From positions 1 through 64,000 of the forward strand of contig JAOARW010000064.1 of the NCBI GenBank assembly GCA_025210475.1: a stretch of 64,000 nt of DNA, in the 5' to 3' direction. This document shows, piece by piece, positions 44,208 to 54,100 of this stretch (position 1 is its first letter; each line of letters opens with the position of its first letter). The stretch comes from Carboxylicivirga sp. Its GTDB lineage: Bacteria; Bacteroidota; Bacteroidia; Bacteroidales; Marinilabiliaceae. The position numbers and the translations under genes were made by a program. The notes beneath the pieces are model-generated. The model did no database searches. It saw only the letters and a list, made by a program, of their open reading frames with translations, and was not told where the DNA came from.

Positions 44208-44913
44208 CAAATACTAAAATTAGACTGTTTTTAAACTCATCATTATTCTGCTTGACAACTTCTTCAACTTTAATTTCCTCATAATTATCTAAATCACTAG
44301 TAATCCAACCGAATGGATGAATGAAAAAAGATAAGATGAAGGTAATCACATAAGTAATCGGATTTGTATATATAAAAGCTAACATACCTGAACCAACAAA
44401 AGAAGTTGTGCCAATAATAAACAAACCAAACAGAAGAAGAATAATAAGACCATCAAGTACAAAATCCCCCATTAAGCTAAGAAAAACTGAAAAGCCACTT
44501 TTGTAATTTGATTCAATATATATGTCGGTTGCTAATTTATTTAAATTAACCACATCAAGAATTTTAACATCTGACATTGATGGTTCATCTTCGGTAAATG
44601 CACTTATATAATTATTACGTAATTCGATGTAATCTTTTATAAGGCTACTATCAGTAGGTAAACTATTCAACTCTTTGATATAACCGCTTTTACCCTTCGT
44701 AATAACATTATACAGCATAGTAAATGGATTAGAACTTTTATCCTTATACAATACTATCCTATCATGAATGTAGTCATTCAGAAACTCAGCCCTATGTTCA
44801 CATAAGTCACTAATGAAGATATTAGAATCAATTTTACTTTCGGTATCATCGTTACTTGCACATGAAGCCAATAAAAGAATGCAAATAGCAATGAATAGAA
44901 CAATCCTTACCAT
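44200..44913 (-). CDS. Lipoprotein with membrane helices
   Basis: A 237-residue protein with a lipoprotein signal (ILLLASCAS, cysteine at about residue 18). The middle is soluble, followed by two hydrophobic segments (LSLMGDFVLDGLIILLLFG and TSFVGSGMLAFIY), then a charged tail. No family recognised. It is the middle of a three-gene unit with the 62-residue protein upstream and the nuclease-like lipoprotein downstream. Confidence 0.5.
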   Translation of the reverse strand: MVRIVLFIAICILLLASCASNDDTESKIDSNIFISDLCEHRAEFLNDYIHDRIVLYKDKSSNPFTMLYNVITKGKSGYIKELNSLPTDSSLIKDYIELRNNYISAFTEDEPSMSDVKILDVVNLNKLATDIYIESNYKSGFSVFLSLMGDFVLDGLIILLLFGLFIIGTTSFVGSGMLAFIYTNPITYVITFILSFFIHPFGWITSDLDNYEEIKVEEVVKQNNDEFKNSLILVFDE

Positions 44914-44919
44914 TAAAAA

Positions 44920-45108
44920 TTACTTCTTTTTATAACTAATAGTTTTTCCCTTTCTACCCATCGACTTTGGGCCTTCTTTAATATATTCTCCGCTTTTACC
45001 ACTATAAGTGTGGTGGTTTTTACTTGCACTAGCAAATAGTTTACCAATGCCAGTCATTAAATCTGAAAAAGCTTTTATACCATCTAAAATATCGTTGGTT
45101 TTACCCAT
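44920..45108 (-). CDS. Unknown 62-residue basic protein
   Basis: Begins MGKTNDILDGIKAFSDLMTG and ends GRKGKTISYKKK. The N-terminal half is an amphipathic or weakly hydrophobic helix, the C-terminal half is lysine-rich. It is the first gene of the lipoprotein-nuclease trio. Confidence 0.45.
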   Translation of the reverse strand: MGKTNDILDGIKAFSDLMTGIGKLFASASKNHHTYSGKSGEYIKEGPKSMGRKGKTISYKKK

Positions 45109-45160
45109 GATTTATAATTTCTTTATTTACCAATGCAATTTTTATTTACGCACCTATTAC

Positions 45161-45724
45161 TTATATGTTGCTAAAATCTACAGGTGTCTTCAGGATATAA
45201 TTAAACTCACCCCGTTCAAATAACTTTGATGTATCACACTTAACAAGGCAATCCAACATTTCTAGTTTGTTGTTATGGTAATAATCAGATTCATACATTA
45301 AGTTCTGAAACACAATGTGTTTTCTATCATCGTACATATTGTCAATGTAGTGTATCAGATGTTCACCCTTGTAAAACACTTTACCTTCAGTTGATTTGTA
45401 TTCTACTTCGCAATCATCGACAAAGTAAATGCCTATTTCCTTACCCATGTCAACATCAATGTCTGTTGATTCAGAATTCATTGTTCGGGTGGAACTGAAG
45501 AAATCCTTTAAAGCCAGTTCTGTATTTGAATGGTTTTCATACCGTAAACCTTTACTCTCAAGCAGAACATCTATGTAAGAATTGTACAAACCAAAAGCTT
45601 TAATTCTTGCTTTAATAAGTTCTGCTTGTCGGAATTCTTGGTAGATTTCAACCGTGTCAATGTCATTACCGTTTTGTCGAAAGAATTCACCACGGACTAT
45701 GTAAAATGGGGTATTGGGATTCAT
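45161..45724 (-). CDS. Unknown 187-residue protein
   Basis: No recognised family. It reads as a soluble alpha/beta protein with an acidic middle (TDIDVDMGKEIG). It lies 40 bases after the nuclease-like gene at 45765 on the same strand, so it may be a partner or immunity protein, but this is positional inference. Confidence 0.45.
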   Translation of the reverse strand: MNPNTPFYIVRGEFFRQNGNDIDTVEIYQEFRQAELIKARIKAFGLYNSYIDVLLESKGLRYENHSNTELALKDFFSSTRTMNSESTDIDVDMGKEIGIYFVDDCEVEYKSTEGKVFYKGEHLIHYIDNMYDDRKHIVFQNLMYESDYYHNNKLEMLDCLVKCDTSKLFERGEFNYILKTPVDFSNI

Positions 45725-45764
45725 CTAGTACTTACTGCTTTTATAGAAAAAAAAGGAAGCAGGT

Positions 45765-46784
45765 TTAATTCAAACCTTTATCTGATTTATACATTTCAAT
45801 TACCTTATCGACTTTGTTATAAAATATCGTTAGGTATTCAAAAACTTCTTCTTCTGTTAATCTATCAACTTCATAAAGTTTTTCTCGAATATCTAATCTA
45901 AATATAAAAGCTGACTTTTCTTTTTTCTTGTTAATCTTCTTGTAATCAACATTTTTAGCTTCAGCCTTATTCTTGGAAAAATCAACCAATTCCTGAATGA
46001 AAGCTTTATCTGATGTGTGGGCGTAGAATTTAAAGTAACCGCCTTGGAACTGCACTAATAATTCATATCCGTTAATTTTCCATTCATTTGGTACAATATT
46101 AATAAGTGGAATTGAAGTGTTACCGTTATCCATATAAACCGAAGCTTCTATGTTGTTTTTGGTAAGGTAGTTATCTAGTTTAATTGCCAATTTTGAATAA
46201 ATCAGTCGTATCCAAAACTTAGCTACTTTATCTGACTGGTCAAGAAAGTATTCTAGTAGTTTATCATCTATTGTTTTGTGGATGTCATAGTATTCGGACA
46301 GAAAATCAATGTAGTGTTGAATGAAAATCCTTTTTTCAGCATCACTAATACGTTCTTTACTTTGTTTAATTAATGGCAATAAATCACCATAATCCATGAC
46401 TTTCCATCCATCTACACCACCAAACAAACTTTTATCAAAACACAAAAGAATTTTAATTTGCGTATGTTTTTTATAGTCCTGATTTAGAACCTTATCATAT
46501 TCTTTTAATTGATGTGCAGTAGGAAATGATTTGAACTTGTTTTCAATAACAATTACAGTATCATTATCAACTATTTCAATATCAAAACGAAACCTTTTAT
46601 TCTTCCTTTTGGGGAACTTTAGGGTATGTGATTTCTCAAGTTCTATTTTACAGTCATTGGGTAAATTATATCCTAATACAGATTCTGCAAATATCTTATC
46701 TTCAGATAATAAGAATTTTAAGAAAGATGAATGAATTAGTTCTTTATCATCCTTCTCAAGGACTTTAAAAATGTTAAATGCCAT
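45765..46784 (-). CDS. PD-(D/E)XK nuclease-like protein, intact form
   Basis: A 339-residue single-chain member of the PDDEXK_4 type. The core is RFDIEIVDNDTVIVIENK (Asp and E-x-K), preceded by IHSSFLKFLLSED and followed by RIFIQHYIDFLSEYYD and a beta-rich C-terminal domain. It serves as an internal comparison for the split protein at 25922-27207. It may cut DNA or act as a defence effector. A promoter on the other strand at 46875-46906 drives the divergent PLD-like gene. Confidence 0.68.
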   Translation of the reverse strand: MAFNIFKVLEKDDKELIHSSFLKFLLSEDKIFAESVLGYNLPNDCKIELEKSHTLKFPKRKNKRFRFDIEIVDNDTVIVIENKFKSFPTAHQLKEYDKVLNQDYKKHTQIKILLCFDKSLFGGVDGWKVMDYGDLLPLIKQSKERISDAEKRIFIQHYIDFLSEYYDIHKTIDDKLLEYFLDQSDKVAKFWIRLIYSKLAIKLDNYLTKNNIEASVYMDNGNTSIPLINIVPNEWKINGYELLVQFQGGYFKFYAHTSDKAFIQELVDFSKNKAEAKNVDYKKINKKKEKSAFIFRLDIREKLYEVDRLTEEEVFEYLTIFYNKVDKVIEMYKSDKGLN

Positions 46785-46874
46785 GTTATTAATTTAGGGT
46801 TGTCATTACAAATTAGTAGATGAATATTATTATACATGGTAGATTCTATTTTGTTTCATCATTTATTAAAACCA

Positions 46875-46906
46875 TTGCACGTTTTCTTTAAAAATTATTA
46901 CGTTTG
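46875..46906 (+). promoter_or_regulatory. Bacteroidetes-type promoter for PLD-like gene
   Basis: TACGTTTG (46899-46906) fits TAnnTTTG and TTG lies at 46875-46877 at 21-base spacing. It would give a short leader before the ATG at 46942. Confidence 0.45.
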
Positions 46907-46941
46907 GCTCTTCGTAAACACACGTTAAGGAAAAGACCCAA

Positions 46942-47856
46942 ATGGCAATATTTTTAAATACAGATAAAACCACAAACTGCATAAAAGAAATCATCAGTAC
47001 CTGTCAATCGGAACTGATAATGGTAGTTCCCTATATTAAAATTTCACAGAACATCTTCCAAGAATTGTATGAAGCCGACAATCGTAATGTGGATATAACT
47101 TTAATTTATCGGGAAGACAAGCTTACAAGAACTGAAAAAGAAAAGTTACTATCGCTGCGTAACCTAAATCTATTGCATCATCCGAACATTCATTGCAAAT
47201 GTTATTATAATGGTGAACTACTACTTGTCAGTTCAATGAACCTTTATGAATACTCAGAAAAGAATAATAGGGAAATGTCCATTTTACTTCATCGTGAAGA
47301 TATGGATGATTCCGATGGTGAAAGGTCCTATTCTGACAATGATAAAGTCTTCGCTGATGCCATTGATGAAATTAGGGAAATAATGAATGGTAGCACCATC
47401 GAAAAGACTAATGGTTCTAAAACTAATTCTTTTGAAATTGAAATCGTTAAAACTGATGAAGAATTAGAAATTGAAAGGTGTAATCGTATAAATCAACATT
47501 TTCTTAATAAGAAATTTAAGCCGTTTGAATACAGAACTAACGTTTGGTTTTCTATGTGTTCTAACTACTTCGATAAAGTTGATGTAGTCTTTGAAGGTCA
47601 TCGAATAGGAATTGACATCAATTTACCTGATGATGAAAAGGAAGAATTATTCAAAAGATGGAAGACTGTCTATAATGAATTTGAATTCCAAGGATTTAAA
47701 TATTATTTAAATTATCACACTGCCCCTATATATATATACCGTGATTCAAGATTTGATTGGGACAGTATTCAGAATGATTACCCTGTCTATTACAAAAAAC
47801 TAAAACAAGGTATTGATTCTGTAATTGAAAAGTATCGGAAAGTTTCAGGGAAGTAA
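46942..47856 (+). CDS. Phospholipase D-like protein
   Basis: A 304-residue protein with one PLD-type half-site, HCKCYYNGELLLVSSMNLYE (about residues 90-110), corresponding to H-x-K followed by the downstream Asn/Ser segment. Proteins of this layout form a dimer to complete the active site and are often nucleases rather than lipases. The C-terminal half (about 155-304) is separate and unrecognised. It stands beside a PD-(D/E)XK gene, so both look like defence cargo. Confidence 0.72.
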   Translation: MAIFLNTDKTTNCIKEIISTCQSELIMVVPYIKISQNIFQELYEADNRNVDITLIYREDKLTRTEKEKLLSLRNLNLLHHPNIHCKCYYNGELLLVSSMNLYEYSEKNNREMSILLHREDMDDSDGERSYSDNDKVFADAIDEIREIMNGSTIEKTNGSKTNSFEIEIVKTDEELEIERCNRINQHFLNKKFKPFEYRTNVWFSMCSNYFDKVDVVFEGHRIGIDINLPDDEKEELFKRWKTVYNEFEFQGFKYYLNYHTAPIYIYRDSRFDWDSIQNDYPVYYKKLKQGIDSVIEKYRKVSGK

Positions 47857-47903
47857 CATGATTACTGGGGACTAAATATAGTTCAGGATTAAAGTATAAC
47901 AAT

Positions 47904-49127
47904 ATGAAGACAATAAGCACTTTTTTACTACTAACACTAACAATTACATCTTTCGCCCAACATATTGATGGTCCTGCTAATATGCGTAAAGCACCCAATG
48001 GTGATAAACTATTTTCATTGAACGATTACGTTTGGGTTAGCCTGAAAACAGAACAACCTGTCAATAATTGGTATGAATTAGAAGTTTATTGCTATGTAGT
48101 CCCCAATGACTTAATTAATAAAACAACTGTAAAAGCTAACACAACATTATTAAGTGTGGATGGTGATTCCATTGGTTTTACCTACAATCAATTTGAAATT
48201 GAAAACTATAGCGAAAGGTATTATGCATACGATGATTTGGAACAAATTGAAATTTCTTTAAAAGGTCATACTTACAAATCGAACATTCGTAAAGGAATTA
48301 GCAATGGTGAATTGTTAGCTAACAAAAAGTCATTGGCTGATAGTTGCATGTCAACGTATGTAAGTTATCAGGAAGAAAACGGTCAGTGGGTAGATTTAAT
48401 TGAAGAATGCAGTATTTACCCTGCTTCTATAATGATTAATAATGAACGTGAATCGGTTCTTGTCAAACAGAAACAAAAGATTAAACGGTATGCAGGTGCA
48501 GAAGGTCAATATTCAGTTATTGATTTGGAATTCAAAAAAATGAACTATTCCGATAATCCTACCATTAAAGAATTTACTATTGAAGCTGACAAGGTTGATA
48601 TTGAATATCCACTGCTTAATGCTGTCACTTATGGGTGCTGCGGTGCTGAAAATTATTATCAACTATTCACAACAAGTAACTTTGAAAAGTTAATGGATTA
48701 CATTGAAGTTTTGTATGAAATTGACATTCCCAATTCAAGTACGAAGGGGTACTTAGGCTATATTCCATTCGGTCGTAGTAATGATGAAGAAATAGTTGGT
48801 CAGCTTACATTTATTGATGGTAAAGAAGTAAGAAACACTGTGTACTTTGCCACAAAAGATAAAAGTAAGCAAGAAAATATTTTACAATTCGTTCCTGATA
48901 TGGAGTTTAAACCAATTAGTGACCGTGATAAAATTAGAAATGAAGGTCTGCAAATAAGACTTTGGTCACAAAATGCAAACAAAGGCTCAAGTGCATTAAC
49001 AGGCTTTAAGTTTTTAATTCATTTGATTGATGATAGTACGGGTAAGGATTACGTTCAGGAACTTGAAATTACTGATGGCTACGTAAATGGTAACAGCGAA
49101 AAGGAATTTACTATTTGGATAGATTAA
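47904..49127 (+). CDS. Exported protein of unknown function
   Basis: A 407-residue protein with a signal peptide (MKTISTFLLLTLTITSFAQ). The mature part is beta-rich with regular tyrosines and the sequence NAVTYGCCGAENYYQLF near residue 243. No family recognised. Plus-strand neighbour of the PLD-like gene, 47 bases apart, so they may share a transcript. Confidence 0.5.
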   Translation: MKTISTFLLLTLTITSFAQHIDGPANMRKAPNGDKLFSLNDYVWVSLKTEQPVNNWYELEVYCYVVPNDLINKTTVKANTTLLSVDGDSIGFTYNQFEIENYSERYYAYDDLEQIEISLKGHTYKSNIRKGISNGELLANKKSLADSCMSTYVSYQEENGQWVDLIEECSIYPASIMINNERESVLVKQKQKIKRYAGAEGQYSVIDLEFKKMNYSDNPTIKEFTIEADKVDIEYPLLNAVTYGCCGAENYYQLFTTSNFEKLMDYIEVLYEIDIPNSSTKGYLGYIPFGRSNDEEIVGQLTFIDGKEVRNTVYFATKDKSKQENILQFVPDMEFKPISDRDKIRNEGLQIRLWSQNANKGSSALTGFKFLIHLIDDSTGKDYVQELEITDGYVNGNSEKEFTIWID

Positions 49128-49140
49128 AAGTAAAAGTGCT

Positions 49141-50826
49141 CTAACTTTTCTTCATTTTCGCACGAATTGGCATATGCGAAGTTATTTCTTCAAATATGCC
49201 AAGTTTTTTAGAAGTCGAATATGCGCTTTTATTACCAATTCTAAAATCATTTTTAGTTGAATATTTCAGTGCTTCCTTTGCTAGTTTTTCAGGTGTCCAT
49301 ATTCGATTAGTCCTCCTAACATGATTTGGCATATGCTTACAGGTAATTTCAAAAACACCAAGTCTTTTAGCTGCTACGTATGCACTTTCATTTCCTTTTT
49401 TGAATTTGCTTTTTGAATTATATTTTAAAGCTTCTTCCTTGATTTTTTCTTCATTCCATACATCAGAACGTGTTGACCTATTAGGCATATGCGAAGTTAT
49501 TTCTTCAAATATGTCAAGTTTTTTAGCAGCATGATAAGCGGAATTACTTCCTTTAAAAAAATCTTTTTTAGAACTGTACTTTAATGCTTCTTCTTTAAGG
49601 CTATTGAAATCCCAAGTTCTTCTAATCTTCTTCATGTGTTTAGTAATATCATCAAGAATCCCCATGTTTTTAGCAGCTCTGTATGCAGCAGAAGATTTCT
49701 TAATAAATTCGGAAATAGATTGACAACTTAAAGCCAATTCTTGGATATTATTTTCATCCCATTTCATATGAAGCTTTTTCATATGCTTACAGGTTTCATC
49801 AAGCCAACCATTCTTTCGTGCTGCACTGTATGCAGCAGGGTGTCCATATTGAAATTCACTTCTAGTTTTAAAGCTTAAAGCTTCTTTCTTGCAATTATTA
49901 TAAGACCAATGTCCAACAGGATTTACTAACCTAGTCATGTGCTTGCAGACTTCATCAATCCATCCTTTTTTACAAGCTACATTGTATGCACCATTAGAAC
50001 CCTTTTGAAAGTTGACCCGACTAGTATATTTTTCAGCTTCTTTTTTTACTACTTCAAAAGTGTATATACGGGTACGGTCAGCCTCAACCATGTGTGAACT
50101 TACTTCTTTTAACCAACCTTCACGTTGTGCAGCACGATAAGCAGGTTTACTAAAAGTCTTAAACTGAATTCTAGTTGTATATTTTTTAGCTTCAGCAAGA
50201 ACTAATTCATATGTCCAAATTGAATCTATCTTTCCTAATCCACCACCTTTATCAATATTAAGAACCATTGTGCCTTTTTCCCTTTCAGCAGCAATCATTG
50301 ATATTTCTTTCTCTGCTGCAAGGGTTGATTCTATATAATCGGTCAATTGAATCATTTCATAATCTTGACCTGTTAATTTAGCGTATCTAGTGACAGTATC
50401 TCTTTTGCTTAGCTGTCTATCTTTTTTTCGGTTTTCAAAATTGTATGTTAATCCTATATAAATAGCACCATCAGGAAACTTACAGACATATAAACATCTT
50501 TTTTTACGATTGCCTTGTATCTTCATATGTTTGCAAACATCTTCCAACCAACCGTATCTAATTGCAGCATTATAGGCTGCACTATGCCCCTTAGCAAAGC
50601 CCGACCTTGTATTATATTTTGAAGCAATAGACATGCAGCGTTCCTTAGTCAAATACCCCTTGGGGAATCGGACTTTTTTCATATGCTGACAAATTTCATT
50701 AAGCCAATTATTGTCATACGCAGCTGAATATGCACCACTACTGTATTGTTTAAATTCAGTCTTGGTTTGATATTTACGGGCTTCAATAATTAATTCTTCT
50801 TTAGTCCATTTACTTCGTCTTCTCAT
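49141..50826 (-). CDS. GIY-YIG protein with nine-copy repeat
   Basis: A 561-residue protein. One GIY-YIG-like endonuclease domain sits near residues 110-195 (CLYVCKFPDGAIYIGLTYN). It is embedded in nine imperfect repeats of about 44 residues, two before and seven after. Each follows W-T-x-E-x-x-x-x-E-A-x-x-Y-x-T-R/K-x-x-F, then A-Y-x-A-A, then H-M. The repeats look like helical DNA-binding units of the kind found in homing-endonuclease-type phage proteins. A site-specific DNA cutter is the likeliest role. The catalytic Arg and Glu positions are not certain. Confidence 0.7.
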   Translation of the reverse strand: MRRRSKWTKEELIIEARKYQTKTEFKQYSSGAYSAAYDNNWLNEICQHMKKVRFPKGYLTKERCMSIASKYNTRSGFAKGHSAAYNAAIRYGWLEDVCKHMKIQGNRKKRCLYVCKFPDGAIYIGLTYNFENRKKDRQLSKRDTVTRYAKLTGQDYEMIQLTDYIESTLAAEKEISMIAAEREKGTMVLNIDKGGGLGKIDSIWTYELVLAEAKKYTTRIQFKTFSKPAYRAAQREGWLKEVSSHMVEADRTRIYTFEVVKKEAEKYTSRVNFQKGSNGAYNVACKKGWIDEVCKHMTRLVNPVGHWSYNNCKKEALSFKTRSEFQYGHPAAYSAARKNGWLDETCKHMKKLHMKWDENNIQELALSCQSISEFIKKSSAAYRAAKNMGILDDITKHMKKIRRTWDFNSLKEEALKYSSKKDFFKGSNSAYHAAKKLDIFEEITSHMPNRSTRSDVWNEEKIKEEALKYNSKSKFKKGNESAYVAAKRLGVFEITCKHMPNHVRRTNRIWTPEKLAKEALKYSTKNDFRIGNKSAYSTSKKLGIFEEITSHMPIRAKMKKS

Positions 50827-51191
50827 TTGCTTTAATACTGATATAGGATGTAGTTTGATTTACTGATGCATTAAAGAAAAATAAGGATTTAATTCCTTAA
50901 ATGAAACTGTTTTAATGCTGTTCTTTATTGTAGACAACCTAAATTGACTACACGTTTTCAATACCCTTCAATAAGCCTTTTCCTATAGCTTGCTATAATG
51001 TACAAATAAATCTTCTTGAAAATAAACCATTTAAACTTCTGAAGTATTAAAGACTAAAGACAGGTTAAAGTGTAAAAACATACACACTAAAATGGCATAA
51101 ATAGTATATATAAAACTAATAATAAAGTGTAATCAAAAGTACACTAAAAGTAATGCAGTTAGGGTGCGAAACATTTAATAAGTAGACACAT
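50827..51191. other. Upstream region of the primase-helicase with repeated motifs
   Basis: About 365 bases without a gene. In its right part are two similar inverted units: AGTGT...ACACT at about 51069-51088 and AGTGTA...TACACT at about 51126-51145. Motifs from here recur inverted beyond the gene: AAAACATACACAC (51075-51087 against 54372-54384) and TAAGTAGACAC (51179-51189 against 54396-54406). An origin or operator is a fair guess. Confidence 0.45.
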
Positions 51192-54100
51192 ATGAAAGCA
51201 ATTGATGTATTAAAAGATGTAGAAAGGTTCAATAAAACCAAACCTACAAAAGAAGAACAAGAATATGCAGACCGCTTATTTGAAATAATGAACTTACCAA
51301 TATCGGTATGTTGGGCGAAAGGTGAATCTGAAGAAATACAAGAATCAAGGTTTGGAAACTTCATTTCTAAAATAGCAAATGAAACAACTAGGCAACGTAT
51401 TAATGCCATTCGCAAAATACCAAGTAAGAATTATAGAAGCAGTGAAAAATGCGACTATACAATTATGGGGTTGTTAGGTGGTAAATTCAAAGCGCAAAAC
51501 GATGCCAGTTTAATAAAACCTTCACTTCTTTATGTGATTGATTTAGATGGGGTTGATGGTACTGAGGTGCAAGAAGTATATAAAGAAAGTATAACCATTA
51601 GACCTAATATCCGAAAAGTCCTTAAAGATTATCTACTATGTGACTTTATAACAGCCAGTGGTGGTTGTAAACTGATATTTAGGTCTGACTTTCAAACTAC
51701 CAAACCGAAAGAATTTCAAGCCAAATGGAATGCATTTAATAAAGAAATTAAGGCTGAATTTAATAAGAATGGTATCGTTCTTAAAAATCTGAAATTCGAT
51801 GATAATGTGTCTAATTTATCCCGTGGTCAGTTCATTAGTTCAGATGCAGATATGTATTTCAACCCAATGGTTAAAAAGTACCCTGTAAGTCAGTTAAAAA
51901 CGACAATGCCCAAACCTAATATTGGTGAACCCAATTTTACTGAAGAAACTGTATATCATCCAAATGCTTCTTCTTCATATCCAACAGATATAACAAATGC
52001 CAGTTATAATAAGATAATACTGGAACTGATTTATAAATATTACAACCAAAGTGATGAATTAAGGGAACGTTTTATCAGTGTACTATTTAAAGATAGTACA
52101 CGAAATAATATGTTGGCTATTATGGCAGCATTACAGAATTCTTTGCCACAAAATGATGCAAAAGATATTGGTAAAAGGATATTTAAAATGCACCCAAAAT
52201 ATAATAGTGTTGTATTTGAAAAGAATTGGAAATATATGAATAAACCACAAGCTGATTTTAGTTTTCTGCTATCCTGCGCACATAAAGCAGGGTTTGATTT
52301 TCAAACGAAATCTAACAATGAAGTTATTAAGCAATGCTTTGAAATTGCAAAAATGTGGAAGGACAAGACACCTCCGAAAAAACCTGATATTAAAATTAAC
52401 CAGTATCTAAGTGAAAAACTTGATGAAATTTATAAAGAAATCAAAAGGCATTCACGATTAATGATTGTTAGCCATACTGGTAGTGGTAAGACCAAATTCT
52501 TTATAAAATACCTGCGTCAAAAATACAAACGAAAAATAATTTTTGTAGTTCCATTCGTAACGTTAGCAAAGCAAATCGAAAAAGAAGGTATACCAACAAT
52601 ATATGATGGTTCAAATACAGAAATTGCAGAACTTCCATACAAAGACACCGACATTATGTGTGCCACATATGAAAGTGTTTGCGCCCTGAATCTTGTTCTT
52701 TCAGAAAAAGATTTCGATGAATATTTATTTGTGATTGATGAATTACATGCGCCACTACCAAGTGTACCAATACGTGAATCGGCTGTTAAAGATATGTTTG
52801 ACATGGCACGTAACTTCAAATCAGTTATAGGTTTGTCAGGAACACCACATAATGATTCAATTATGGCACTAAGTGACTTCTTGTGTGATTTCAAACGTGT
52901 AACTGTTGATACTAAAGACAAATTAATACATGAACTATACTTTATCCCTGCTAAAAATATTCCACAAAGTATTTTTGACCATACCCAACATTATTTCAAA
53001 GGGGGTAAGAATTTTAATAAACTGATTGGTGTTTATTACAATGACAAAGAAGAACTTAAAAAATTGCATTCAAAATGGGACATTGAAGGATTGGAAAATT
53101 ACCTTATAACCAGTGAAACTAAGAATAGTCGTGCAGTGTCAGATGCAGTTGAAAAAGAACGTATACCATCAAACGTGCGTATATACGCCAGTACTTCAGC
53201 AGGTCGTGATGGCTTTTCGCTAGACAATGAAAATATTGAAGAATTACATATCGCACTTTTCCAACCCACAGCCGATGTGAAACAATGGGTCAGTCGTGGC
53301 AGGTTTCCAAACGTAAAAAAGGTATTCATTCACTATGAAGAAAAGATGGATTTTAGATTCGATAATTGCTATTCACCGCAATATCTTTTTGAAAGAAAAA
53401 AGAAAGAATCGGAAATGGTTGTTGAAAAGGTGAATACGCTTGATATACCTTATTATTTGAAAGCACATGGTGAAATGCCATCAGATAAAACTATTGATGG
53501 GTACATAAATGATGCAAATAATAGACTTTATAATCGAAGACGAAACTTAGCCATAAAACTAAACGAAGATGCTAATTCCGTGGGTATTATTAATCATGGT
53601 TTGGTTTACGAAGTGATTGAAGAAATACAGAAAGCGGAAAAAACAAACCCATTAATATTTGCTAGTCAATTCATAGATTATGGTTTTAAATACAAAGATT
53701 ACCAACCAATAGGGCAAGAAGAACCTAAAGATAATTGGAAAGAAGCCCAGGAATTTTTTGGCAGATTCCCAATCGCATGTAAAGATGCCAATGATTACTA
53801 TAGGAATCTAAATAAGCTAAAAAGTAATCTTTCCATAAAGAAAACTTACGAAGTTGATGATAAGGTAGCAAAGAACATAAAAGTGATTGCCGATAGGATA
53901 CGTTCGTTTACTGATGCAGGTTGTAACATTGAAGATGCATTCCGTGATGTAGTTGGTTTCAAAGAACATGCTACCACTTATATGCAGGAACTTAATAGAT
54001 TAAAGTTTCATGGTGCTAGACTTAAAGGCTGCTTCAGCAAATACCCATTGTTTATTGAACTGGATAAATTGATTGAATTTGGGGGTGAATATGTAAGGGT

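Noticed and set aside
49141-50826. Regular DNA-level repetition that could suggest a CRISPR or tandem-repeat array
   Set aside because: Repeats are protein-coding, imperfect, in one open frame, and spaced by about 130-150 bases with conserved amino acids; no invariant short repeats with unique spacers.
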